Of a DNA stretch of 64,000 nt, positions 7,659 through 15,323 are shown piece by piece. A program made the translations under genes and the position numbers. The stretch comes from Bradyrhizobium sp. CCBAU 53421 (GTDB lineage: Bacteria; Pseudomonadota; Alphaproteobacteria; Rhizobiales; Xanthobacteraceae). The stretch's first letter is position 1; the number at the start of each line of letters is the position of its first letter. The notes under the pieces are model-generated. The model made no database searches, was not told the origin of the DNA, and was given only the letters and a program-made list of their open reading frames with translations. The stretch is from contig NZ_CP030047.1 of the NCBI RefSeq assembly GCF_015291625.1, positions 4,588,001 through 4,652,000 on the forward strand. Reading direction: 5' to 3'.

Positions 7659-9056
7659 ATGGAGTTTGCGACATACACGCGCCCGAAGCTCGTGAGAATC
7701 CTGGTTGCCCTGCTGGGAGTGGCGTTTCTCTGCCTGCTGTTCAGCGACCTCGCGCTGGCCGAGGATGCCGCGGCGGCGCCGCCTGCCTGCGGCGGCAAGA
7801 TTCTCGAAAAGTGCACGCCGAATTCCGGCGACACCGCCTGGATGCTCACGTCAGTCGCACTCGTCCTGATGATGACGGTGCCGGGGCTCGGCCTGTTCTA
7901 TGGCGGCATGGTGCGCAAGAAGAATGTCGGCGACACCGTGATGACCAGCTTCGCCGTCACCTGCCTGGTCACGATCCTGTTTGCCGTGCTCACCTACAGC
8001 CTGGCGTTTCGTGCCGGCACGCCGTTTATCGGCGGCCTGGATCGCATGTTCCTCAAGGACATCCTGAGCGACATCGGCAAGGGTGGCATCGGCAATCCCA
8101 ACCCGCTCGCCGCGACCATTCCTGAGGCCGTCTACATCTGCTTCCAGATGACGTTCGCGATCATCACGCCGGCGCTGATCGCCGGCGCGTTCGCCGAGCG
8201 GATGAAGTTCTCGGCGATGCTCTGGTTCATCGGGCTGTGGGCGATCTTCGTCTATGCGCCGATCGCGCATTGGGTCTGGGGACCCGACGGCATCTTCTCG
8301 GCGGGTAACGACGCCGCGTATGTCAAGGTTCTCGACTTCGCCGGCGGCACCGTGGTGCACATCAATGCCGGCGTGGCCGGCCTGATGTGCGCGATCATGC
8401 TCGGCAAGCGCGTCGAGACCGGGCCGGCGCACAATATGGTGCTGACCTTCATCGGCGCCTCGCTGCTGTGGGTCGGCTGGTTCGGCTTCAACGCCGGCTC
8501 CGCCGTCACGGCCGGAATGCAGGCCGGCATGGCCATGCTGGTGACCCAGATCGCAACCGCAGTGGCGGGCTTCACCTGGATGCTGGTGGAATGGGCGTTG
8601 AAGGGCAAGCCGACCGTCGTCGGTATCTGCTCGGGTGCCGTCGCCGGCCTCGTCGCGATCACGCCGGCCTCCGGTTTCGTCGGGCCGGTCGGCGCCTTCG
8701 CCATCGGCATCGCCGCCGGCGTTTGCTGCTACTGGGGATGCACCGGCTTGAAGCGCATGTTCAGCTACGATGACGCGCTGGATTGCTTCGGCGTCCATGC
8801 CCTCGGCGGCATCGTCGGTGCGTTGCTGACCGGGGTGTTCGCGGTCGAACAGTATGGTGGAACGGCCGGCGTTCTGGAGGGAAATCCCGCGCAGTTCCTC
8901 AATCAATGCATCGGCGTCGCGACGGTTTTCGTGTATGATGCCGTCGTGAGCCTGATCATCCTGTTCGTGATCAATCTCTTCGTCGGGCTTCGCGTGACGC
9001 GCGACATCGAGCGCGAAGGGTTGGATCTGGCACTGCACGGCGAGGTCGTGCAGTAG
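7659..9056 (+). CDS. amtB: Ammonium transporter AmtB
   Basis: 465-residue Amt/MEP/Rh channel for ammonium uptake in the inner membrane. There is an N-terminal signal-like segment ending near SDLALAEDA, then about 11 membrane spans. The paired pore histidines are in IAHWVWG and FGVHALGGIVG. The C-terminal tail contains GLRVTRDIEREGLDLALHGE, the region that contacts PII proteins in homologues. GGGAGGA at 7647-7653 precedes ATGs at 7656 and 7659; the second has the better spacing. No glnK lies beside it, unlike the usual glnK-amtB operon, so the regulating PII must be encoded elsewhere. Confidence 0.95.
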   Translation: MEFATYTRPKLVRILVALLGVAFLCLLFSDLALAEDAAAAPPACGGKILEKCTPNSGDTAWMLTSVALVLMMTVPGLGLFYGGMVRKKNVGDTVMTSFAVTCLVTILFAVLTYSLAFRAGTPFIGGLDRMFLKDILSDIGKGGIGNPNPLAATIPEAVYICFQMTFAIITPALIAGAFAERMKFSAMLWFIGLWAIFVYAPIAHWVWGPDGIFSAGNDAAYVKVLDFAGGTVVHINAGVAGLMCAIMLGKRVETGPAHNMVLTFIGASLLWVGWFGFNAGSAVTAGMQAGMAMLVTQIATAVAGFTWMLVEWALKGKPTVVGICSGAVAGLVAITPASGFVGPVGAFAIGIAAGVCCYWGCTGLKRMFSYDDALDCFGVHALGGIVGALLTGVFAVEQYGGTAGVLEGNPAQFLNQCIGVATVFVYDAVVSLIILFVINLFVGLRVTRDIEREGLDLALHGEVVQ

Positions 9057-9127
9057 ACTTGGCGGCATTCCGCCCAGCCGGCGATCTTTGCCGGCTGGCG
9101 CGGATCAAAGCTGTTCGAGGTGATCCG

Positions 9128-9259
9128 ATGAACTGGTTCTATTGGAACACAGCGTGGTCGCTGTTCTTCAGCCTCATTTGGTTCATGACCATCACACACA
9201 ATCCGGATGCACGCATCGCGGATGCGCATCTGCCTGATGAGGCGTTCGGCGGCCGCTAG
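9128..9259 (+). CDS. Small membrane protein downstream of amtB
   Basis: 43-residue protein starting MNWFYWNTAWSLFFSLIWFM: a short, strongly hydrophobic, tryptophan-rich helix followed by a polar tail ending DEAFGGR. GAGGTG lies about 7 bases before the ATG at 9128. It follows amtB by 71 bases on the same strand and ends four bases into the convergent gene at 9256. It could be a single-span accessory protein or a chance frame; the ribosome-binding site and hydrophobic pattern favour a real gene. Confidence 0.5.
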   Translation: MNWFYWNTAWSLFFSLIWFMTITHNPDARIADAHLPDEAFGGR

Positions 9260-9786
9260 CTGCGATAGTAGCGCCACATCCTGAGGAACGTCCGGTGGAT
9301 CTCGTCGGGCGTCCGGTCGAATGGCTCGAGATTGACGCGGACCACGCCACGATGGTCCATGCGCCACGGCAGGCGCATCAGCAGCCGGTAGGCCGGCCGC
9401 TTGCGCCAATCGGCCACCAGCGCGCTGCCGAGCGGTCCATTGAGCGCGATCTGCAACTCGTGCACCGTCATCGCGCGCTCGGCGATCTCGACGAGGTCGA
9501 TGCGTGTGACGGCGCGCCAGCGGATCAGCCCGAAGGCCTGGATGAAGATGCCGTACTGGTTGGCCCCGATGGTCGGACGACCGGCCTCCAGCAGCGGGAT
9601 GTTGTAATAGGTGAAGCCGGCCGCGGCCGCCGCCAGCGCCAGCCAATACAGCGCGCCGGTGATCCAGGTCGCGGTCAGGAAGATCGCGGCGAGGGCAGCC
9701 GTGACATAGACCGGAAAGTAGGTGTCCTCGCGGCCATAGGCGACCGAGTAGCCGCCGACATTTCCTTCGTCCAAGCTTGCGATCAT
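9256..9786 (-). CDS. Conserved membrane protein of unknown function
   Basis: 176-residue protein with two adjacent hydrophobic segments at about 28-65 (VYVTAALAAIFLTATWITGA and YWLALAAAAAGFTYYNIPLL), then a soluble part with basic patches (WRKRPAYRLLMRLPWRMDH). This resembles a two-span PH-like membrane protein, but I do not recognise the family with confidence. The ATG at 9786 follows AGGGGC. It is convergent with the small gene after amtB, and rpmG lies next on the same strand beyond a terminator. Confidence 0.75.
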   Translation of the reverse strand: MIASLDEGNVGGYSVAYGREDTYFPVYVTAALAAIFLTATWITGALYWLALAAAAAGFTYYNIPLLEAGRPTIGANQYGIFIQAFGLIRWRAVTRIDLVEIAERAMTVHELQIALNGPLGSALVADWRKRPAYRLLMRLPWRMDHRGVVRVNLEPFDRTPDEIHRTFLRMWRYYRS

Positions 9787-9849
9787 GTGAGCCCCTGCGC
9801 CCGGGACTTGCCCGAAAGACATGAGGGATGACGCCTGGCCACAAAGCAA

Positions 9850-9874
9850 AAACGGGGCCGCGAGGGCCCCGTTT
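9850..9874 (-). terminator. Rho-independent terminator of rpmG
   Basis: Perfect 10-bp stem AAACGGGGCC/GGCCCCGTTT with a 5-base loop, followed on the minus strand by TTTGCTTTG. It sits about 20 bases after the rpmG stop in the right orientation. Confidence 0.85.
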
Positions 9875-9896
9875 GGAACGTCAGAAGCAGGCGATC

Positions 9897-10064
9897 TTAC
9901 TTGATCTTGGCTTCCTTGAACTCGACGTGCTTGCGCGCGACCGGGTCGTACTTCTTCTTGACCAGCTTGTCGGTCATGGTGCGCGAATTCTTCTTGGCGA
10001 CGTAATAGAAGCCGGTATCGGCCGTCGACACGAGCTTGACCTTGATGGTGACCGCTTTGGCCAT
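9897..10064 (-). CDS. rpmG: 50S ribosomal protein L33
   Basis: 55-residue ribosomal protein L33 of the large subunit. The sequence [20 protein letters not shown] runs into [20 protein letters not shown], the family hallmark. It has no Cys pairs, so it is the zinc-independent (C-minus) form. The ATG at 10064 is chosen on family length; a longer in-frame start at 10106 adds an unlikely N-terminus. The strong terminator at 9850 follows. Confidence 0.97.
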   Translation of the reverse strand: MAKAVTIKVKLVSTADTGFYYVAKKNSRTMTDKLVKKKYDPVARKHVEFKEAKIK

Positions 10065-10192
10065 GTGCAAATCCTCGAAAATGAAGGGGTATCGGGAGCC
10101 GGCCAAATCGGCCCGCGTTTGGCCGGGAAACTAGCCAGAAACGGTCCAAAGTCAAGGATTTCCAAGCCAAAACCAGCCCGATTCCGGGCCGA

Positions 10193-11518
10193 TTACCCCT
10201 CGAAGAACTGATTTTTGGGCCGCGGCAGGCCCAGATTCTCGCGCAGGGTCTTGCCCTCGTACTCTTTCCGGAAAATCCCGCGCTTCTGCAATTCAGGGAC
10301 GACCTTGTCGACGAACTCGAACAGGCCCTGCGGCAGGTAGGGGAACATGATGTTGAAGCCGTCGCTGCCGCGCCCCTCCAGCCATTCCTCCATCTGGTCG
10401 GCGATGCTCTGCGGCGTTCCGACGAAAGCGAGGCCGCCATAGCCGCCGACGCGCTGCGCGAGCTGGCGCACGGTGAGCTTGTCGCGCGCCGCGACATCGA
10501 CGAGGCGCTGCCGGCCGCTCTTGCTGGCATTGGTCTCCGGAATCGGCGGCAATTGCCCGTCGGGATCGAAGGTGGACGCATCGGTGCCGAGGATCACCGA
10601 GAGCGAGGCGATCGCGCTGTCGTAATGCACGCGGCTGTCGAGCAGCGCGCGCTTCTCCTTCGCTTCTTCGACGCTGTCGCCGACCACGACGAAGGCGCCG
10701 GGCAGGATCTTCAGATGCTCGGGATCGCGGCCGATCTTCTCCATGCGGCCCTTGATGTCGGCATAGAGTTTCTGTCCGTCGGCAAGGCTGCCGCCGCCGG
10801 TGAACACGGCTTCCGCGGTTTCGGCCGCGAGCTGCCTACCGTCGTCGGAGGCACCGGCCTGCACGATGACGGGCCAGCCTTGCACGGGACGGGCGATGTT
10901 CAGCGGGCCGCGCACCGAGAGGTATTTGCCCTTGTGGTTGAGCACGTGCATCTTGTCGGGATCGACGAACAGGCCTGACTCGACGTCGCGCACGAACGCA
11001 TCGTCGGCGAATGAATCCCACAGGCCGGTGACGACATCGTAGAATTCGCGGGCGCGCTTGTAGCGCTCGGCGTGCTCCATGTGATCGTCGAGGCCGAAGT
11101 TCAGCGCCGCGTCCGGATTGGATGTGGTGACGATATTCCAGCCGGCGCGGCCGCCCGAGATGTGGTCGAGCGAGGCGAAGCGCCGGGCGACGTGATAGGG
11201 CTCATCGAAAGTGGTCGAGCCGGTCGCGATCAGGCCGATATTCCCGGTGACGGCCGCGAGTGCCGACAGCAGCGTGAACGGCTCGAACGAGGTCACGGTG
11301 TGGCTGCGCTTCAGCGCGTTGATCGGCATGTTCAGCACGGCCAGATGGTCGGCCATGAAGAAGGCGTCGAACTTGCCGGCCTCGAGCTTCCGGATCAGCT
11401 GCTTGATATGGTCGAAGTTGAAATTGGCGTCGGGCCAGGCCCCGGGATAGCGCCAGGCGCCGGTGTGGATGCTGATCGGCCGCATGAACGCGCCGAGCTT
11501 GAGTTGACGCTTCGCCAT
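10193..11518 (-). CDS. LLM-class flavin-dependent monooxygenase (NtaA/SnaA/DszA type)
   Basis: 441-residue TIM-barrel flavin monooxygenase of the bacterial luciferase superfamily. The length and motifs (GAWRYPGAWPDANFNFDHIK, KFDAFFMADHLAVL, SGGRAGWNIVTTSNPDAALN) place it in the NtaA/SnaA/DszA/SsuD-like subgroup, which uses reduced FMN from a separate reductase to attack chelators or sulfur/nitrogen compounds. No reductase gene is adjacent. It ends IADQMEEWLEGRGSDGFNIM followed by a short C-terminal helix, which is normal. The substrate is unknown. Confidence 0.9.
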   Translation of the reverse strand: MAKRQLKLGAFMRPISIHTGAWRYPGAWPDANFNFDHIKQLIRKLEAGKFDAFFMADHLAVLNMPINALKRSHTVTSFEPFTLLSALAAVTGNIGLIATGSTTFDEPYHVARRFASLDHISGGRAGWNIVTTSNPDAALNFGLDDHMEHAERYKRAREFYDVVTGLWDSFADDAFVRDVESGLFVDPDKMHVLNHKGKYLSVRGPLNIARPVQGWPVIVQAGASDDGRQLAAETAEAVFTGGGSLADGQKLYADIKGRMEKIGRDPEHLKILPGAFVVVGDSVEEAKEKRALLDSRVHYDSAIASLSVILGTDASTFDPDGQLPPIPETNASKSGRQRLVDVAARDKLTVRQLAQRVGGYGGLAFVGTPQSIADQMEEWLEGRGSDGFNIMFPYLPQGLFEFVDKVVPELQKRGIFRKEYEGKTLRENLGLPRPKNQFFEG

Positions 11519-11652
11519 TGCCCCGTTCCGTTCTTGATGTCGTTAGCGGAACAGATAGGGAGGCGCTTCGCGGCGCGCCATCCCGACGGCGCCAGAAGAT
11601 TTTTGCAATTTGAGGGACGGCTGGAGGATAAGTCTGCAGCCGGCTCCCGATC

Positions 11653-11735
11653 GTCATTGCGAGGAGCGTGCGCGACGAAGCAATCCATGGATCAACAAGC
11701 GGTGAGATGGACTGCTTCGCTTCGCTCGCAATGAC
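11653..11735. repeat. Palindromic intergenic repeat (GTCATTGCGAG type)
   Basis: 83-base element bounded by GTCATTGCGAG and CTCGCAATGAC, with internal GAAGCAATCCATGG and ATGGACTGCTTCGC arms, so the whole can fold into a long hairpin. A related copy lies at 61767-61854. It falls between the monooxygenase and NUDIX genes. Confidence 0.8.
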
Positions 11736-11744
11736 GGGGCTGGC

Positions 11745-12494
11745 CTACGCCCCCAGCACGTCCTTGTGCATCTTGCCGCCGTAGAAATGGAAGAACGGCA
11801 CCGGCGCGTCGTGACGGAGCGGGCCGGTGGCGAGGCGGCGGTCGAGCTCGGCGAGCACGTTCTTGGTCATGGCGTGCGCATCCGCGAACGGCTCGGAGCC
11901 GATTTCGACCCAGACAAGCTCGACCAGCTCGGCATCGGCATGCACCACGCCTTCGACACGATGCGCGATGGTCGAGGCGTCCGCGGTGAAGAAGCGCGTA
12001 TCGAAGCGGCGGACGCGGCCGGGCGGCGTGATCGCGCGCGCGATCAGGAACAGGCCGGACGGATCGGGCAGGAGCCCTGCGTCGGCGAACGGCGCCCAGG
12101 CGCCATCGAGCTTCGCCGTCTTCTCGACCTTGCGGCCGAGGCAGAGCCCGGTCTCTTCGCAGGCTTCGCGGATCGCGGCATTGGCGAGCGCACGCGCGCG
12201 GCCGGGCGTGATCTTCGGGCTGCCCTTCAACAGATTGGCTTCGAGCTCCGGCGTGATCGGGGCTGCGACCGGCACGCGGTTGTCGGCCTTGTCGACCCGG
12301 CCGCCGGGGAAGACGAACTTGCCCGGCATGAACACCACCTTGTCGTGGCGCTTGCCGACCAGCACCTTCGGCTTGGCGCCGGAGCGATCGATCAGGATCA
12401 GCGTCGCCGCATCCTTCGGCCGGAAATACGCGTGATGATCGGCTTCCTTCTCGCCCTGGTGGACGACGGCGGCGGGTGCGGCAGCTTCAGTCAT
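11745..12494 (-). CDS. NUDIX hydrolase
   Basis: 249-residue NUDIX-fold pyrophosphohydrolase. The Nudix box is split: GKFVFPGGRVDKADNR is separated by about 40 residues from AAIREACEETGLCLG, which carries the metal-binding REACEETG core. This insertion is typical of the larger Nudix proteins found in Rhizobiales. The substrate (nucleotide, CoA or other diphosphate) cannot be told from sequence. It follows the DUF983 gene by about 38 bases on the same strand, consistent with co-transcription with rnr and DUF983. Confidence 0.9.
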   Translation of the reverse strand: MTEAAAPAAVVHQGEKEADHHAYFRPKDAATLILIDRSGAKPKVLVGKRHDKVVFMPGKFVFPGGRVDKADNRVPVAAPITPELEANLLKGSPKITPGRARALANAAIREACEETGLCLGRKVEKTAKLDGAWAPFADAGLLPDPSGLFLIARAITPPGRVRRFDTRFFTADASTIAHRVEGVVHADAELVELVWVEIGSEPFADAHAMTKNVLAELDRRLATGPLRHDAPVPFFHFYGGKMHKDVLGA

Positions 12495-12531
12495 TTCATC
12501 CCTTTCATTTCTTCTTTGGCGCCCGGTTTAG

Positions 12532-12969
12532 CTAGACCGGCGGGATGTCGCTAGGGGGATTCTCGTCAAAGCCATGCATGCGCAGGGCCCATTGCAAGCC
12601 GATCACGGCTCCTTTCACCGGCTGCAACAATGCGAGCGATGCGAACAGCGTGAGCGGCAGATAGATCGCAAGCTGCAGCCACACCGGCGGCGAATAGTCG
12701 GTCTCGATCCATAGCGCGGTCGGTACCACGATATGGCCGACGATGACGATGACGAGATAGGCGGGCAGATCGTCGGCGCGATGCGGCGTGAAATCGAGAT
12801 CGCAGACCGGGCAATGGCCGTCGCATTTGAGAAACTTGCGGAACAGTTTGCCTTTTCCGCAGCGCGGACAACGGCCAAGGAACCCGCGCCTCATCGCGGT
12901 CCACACGTCGCGCTTCTCGGGCTCGGTTGCGTCGCGAGTCCAGACCACCGTGGGCGGTGTCACGTCCAT
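12532..12969 (-). CDS. DUF983 zinc-ribbon membrane protein
   Basis: 145-residue protein of the DUF983 family. An N-terminal zinc ribbon (CPRCGKGKLFRKFLKC, then CPVCDLDF; cysteines near 34-57) is followed by two membrane spans (YLVIVIVGHIVVPTALWIET and LAIYLPLTLFASLALLQPVK). The molecular role is unknown. The start ATG at 12969 lies inside the end of rnr (10-base overlap), indicating translational coupling. The rnr-DUF983-NUDIX order is common in this lineage. Confidence 0.9.
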   Translation of the reverse strand: MDVTPPTVVWTRDATEPEKRDVWTAMRRGFLGRCPRCGKGKLFRKFLKCDGHCPVCDLDFTPHRADDLPAYLVIVIVGHIVVPTALWIETDYSPPVWLQLAIYLPLTLFASLALLQPVKGAVIGLQWALRMHGFDENPPSDIPPV

Positions 12970-15323
12970 GATTTGCCTCGCTTCGATTTGCCGGACTTTG
13001 GCTTCGCCGGCTTGCGGTCCTTCTTGCTGCGCGCCTTGCGTTCCTTGTGCGCCTTCTTGCCGGATCCCTTCTTTGGCCCTTCGCCAAATCCCGCGGCGCG
13101 GCGCTCGGCTCTGATGCCTTCGCGTTTTCTGCCGCGCGGAATTGCCTGGCCTTCGGATAATAGCTCAAAACGCAGCGCGCCCGCCACCGGCGCGGCCTCG
13201 ACCAGTCGCACGTCGACGACGTCGCCGAGCCGATACATGGTGCCGCTGCGGGTGCCGATCAGCGCGTGGCGGGTTTCGTCGTAGTTGAAATATTCGCTGC
13301 CGATGGTGCGGATCGGGATCAGGCCGTCGGCGCCGGTGTCGTCGAGCTTCACGAACAGGCCGGCGCGCGTCACGCCGGAGATGCGGCCCTGGAACGAGGC
13401 GCCGACCTTATCGGCAAGGAAATGCGCGATCAGCCGGTCAGTGGTCTCGCGCTCCGCCTTCATCGCGCGGCGCTCGGTGACGGAAATCTGCGCGGCGATC
13501 TCGGCGAGCGTCTCCACCGTCTCATCGGTCGGCAAGGCGCCTTCGCCAAGGCCAAGCGCGCGGATCAGCGCGCGATGCACGATCAGATCGGCGTAGCGGC
13601 GGATTGGCGAGGTGAAGTGCGCATAGCGGCGCAGGTTCAAGCCGAAATGGCCGTAGTTCTCGGCGGAGTATTCGGCCTGCGCCTGCGAGCGCAGCACCAC
13701 CTCGTTGACCAGCGGCTCGTAATCCTCGCCGGCGACCTGCGCCAGCACGCGGTTGAACTGCGAGGGACGCAGCGCGCCCTGCTTGGTGAAGGGCAGGTCG
13801 AGCGTCTTCAGGAATTCCTGGAGGTTGTGCACCTTCTCCTGGCTCGGCTCGTCATGCACGCGATAGATCAGCGGCAGCGCCTTCTTCTCCAGCATCTCGG
13901 CCGCGGCGACGTTGGCCAAGATCATGAACTCCTCGATCAGCCGGTGCGCATCGAGCCGCTGCGGCACGATCACCCGATCGACGGTGCCGTCGCCCTTCAG
14001 CAGGATCTTGCGCTCGGGCAGATCGAGATCGAGCGGGTCGCGCTCGTTGCGCGCGAGCCTAACCAGTTCATAGGCCGACCACAGCGGCTTGAGGATCGGA
14101 TCGAGCAGGGGGCCGGTGGTGTCGTCGGGCCTGCCGTCGATCGCCGCCTGCGCCTGCGCGTAGTTCAGCTTCGCGGCCGAGCGCATCAGCACGCGGTGGA
14201 AGGTGTGCGAGCGCTTGCGGCCGTCGGCGCCGATCACCATCCGGACCGCGAGCGCGCCGCGCGGCTCGCCCGGCACCAGCGAGCAGAGATTGTTGGAGAT
14301 CCGCTCCGGCAGCATCGGCACCACGCGGTCGGGGAAGTACACCGAGTTGCCGCGCTGGAGCGCGTCGCGGTCGAGCGCCGAGCCGGGCCGCACATAATAG
14401 GCGACGTCGGCGATCGCGACATGAACGATGAAGCCGCCTCTGTTGTTCGGATCGGGGTCGATCTCGGCATGCACCGCGTCGTCGTGATCCTTGGCGTCCG
14501 GCGGATCGATGGTGACGAGCGGCACGTCGCGCCAGTCCTCGCGGCCCTGCAAGGTCGCGGGTTTTGCCTCTTCCGCTTCGCGTAGTGCGGCGGAGGAGAA
14601 CACCTGCGGGATGTCGTGGGTGTTGATCGCGATCAGGCTGATCGCCTTCTCGCTCGCGATCGAGCCGAGCCGCTCCTTGACGCGGGCGGAGGCGAGCCCA
14701 TAGCCGCGGGTGCGGATCAAATCGACGCTGATGAGGTCGCCGTCCTCCGCGCCGCCGCTGTCGGCCTTGGCGATGTTGAGCTCGCGGCCGGCCTGCTTCT
14801 TGTCGACCGGGATCAGCCGTCCGCCGCCGTCGGGATTGCGGCGGAAGATGCCGAGGATGCGCGTGCGCCCATGGTCGATCACCTTGATGACGCGGCCGCG
14901 ATAGGGCGTGCCGTCGTGCTCGTCGGTCACCACCTCGACGCGCAGCAGCGCGCGGTCGCCGACGCCGGCGGTGGTGCCGGGCTTCGGCCGGCGCGGCATC
15001 TCGATGCGGATTTTTGGGGCGGTGCCGTCTTCCGAGTCCCACTCGGCTGGGGTGGCGATCAACTCGCCGTCGCTGTCGCGGCCGGTGATGTCGGCGAGCA
15101 CTGTCGGCGGCAGCGCCGCCGGCTCGTGGATCTTGCGGCCGCGCTTGGCGACCGTGCCGTCATCGGCGAGTTCGCGCAGGATCCGCTTCAGCTCGACACG
15201 GTCGGCGTTCTTCAGGCCGAACTCGCGCGCGATCTCGCGGGTGCCGACCTTGCCTGGATTGGCGCGGATGAAGGCGACGATGGCGTCCCGGCCCGGAAAG
15301 CCATGGTCGGGTTTTCGTTTCAC
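12960..15323 (-). CDS. rnr: Ribonuclease R
   Basis: 787-residue 3'-5' exoribonuclease that degrades structured RNA. Order of domains: N-terminal winged-helix region (about 1-70), cold-shock domains, RNB catalytic domain (about 260-600) with the metal-binding aspartates in DPPDAKDHDDAVHAE and RYAHFTSPIRRYADL, an S1 domain (GRISGVTRAGLFVKLDDTGA), and a Lys/Arg-rich tail (KKAHKERKARSKKDRKPAKP) typical of RNase R. The GTG start at 15323 directly abuts the TAA of topA, with GAGGA five bases upstream, so it is translated from the topA transcript. Confidence 0.96.
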   Translation of the reverse strand: MKRKPDHGFPGRDAIVAFIRANPGKVGTREIAREFGLKNADRVELKRILRELADDGTVAKRGRKIHEPAALPPTVLADITGRDSDGELIATPAEWDSEDGTAPKIRIEMPRRPKPGTTAGVGDRALLRVEVVTDEHDGTPYRGRVIKVIDHGRTRILGIFRRNPDGGGRLIPVDKKQAGRELNIAKADSGGAEDGDLISVDLIRTRGYGLASARVKERLGSIASEKAISLIAINTHDIPQVFSSAALREAEEAKPATLQGREDWRDVPLVTIDPPDAKDHDDAVHAEIDPDPNNRGGFIVHVAIADVAYYVRPGSALDRDALQRGNSVYFPDRVVPMLPERISNNLCSLVPGEPRGALAVRMVIGADGRKRSHTFHRVLMRSAAKLNYAQAQAAIDGRPDDTTGPLLDPILKPLWSAYELVRLARNERDPLDLDLPERKILLKGDGTVDRVIVPQRLDAHRLIEEFMILANVAAAEMLEKKALPLIYRVHDEPSQEKVHNLQEFLKTLDLPFTKQGALRPSQFNRVLAQVAGEDYEPLVNEVVLRSQAQAEYSAENYGHFGLNLRRYAHFTSPIRRYADLIVHRALIRALGLGEGALPTDETVETLAEIAAQISVTERRAMKAERETTDRLIAHFLADKVGASFQGRISGVTRAGLFVKLDDTGADGLIPIRTIGSEYFNYDETRHALIGTRSGTMYRLGDVVDVRLVEAAPVAGALRFELLSEGQAIPRGRKREGIRAERRAAGFGEGPKKGSGKKAHKERKARSKKDRKPAKPKSGKSKRGKSWT

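Noticed and set aside
7420..7674. 84-codon minus-strand frame upstream of amtB
   Set aside because: Only its last 25 residues look protein-like; no start signal or family.
13266..14585. 439-codon plus-strand frame opposite rnr
   Set aside because: Antisense shadow of RNase R with no recognisable domain.
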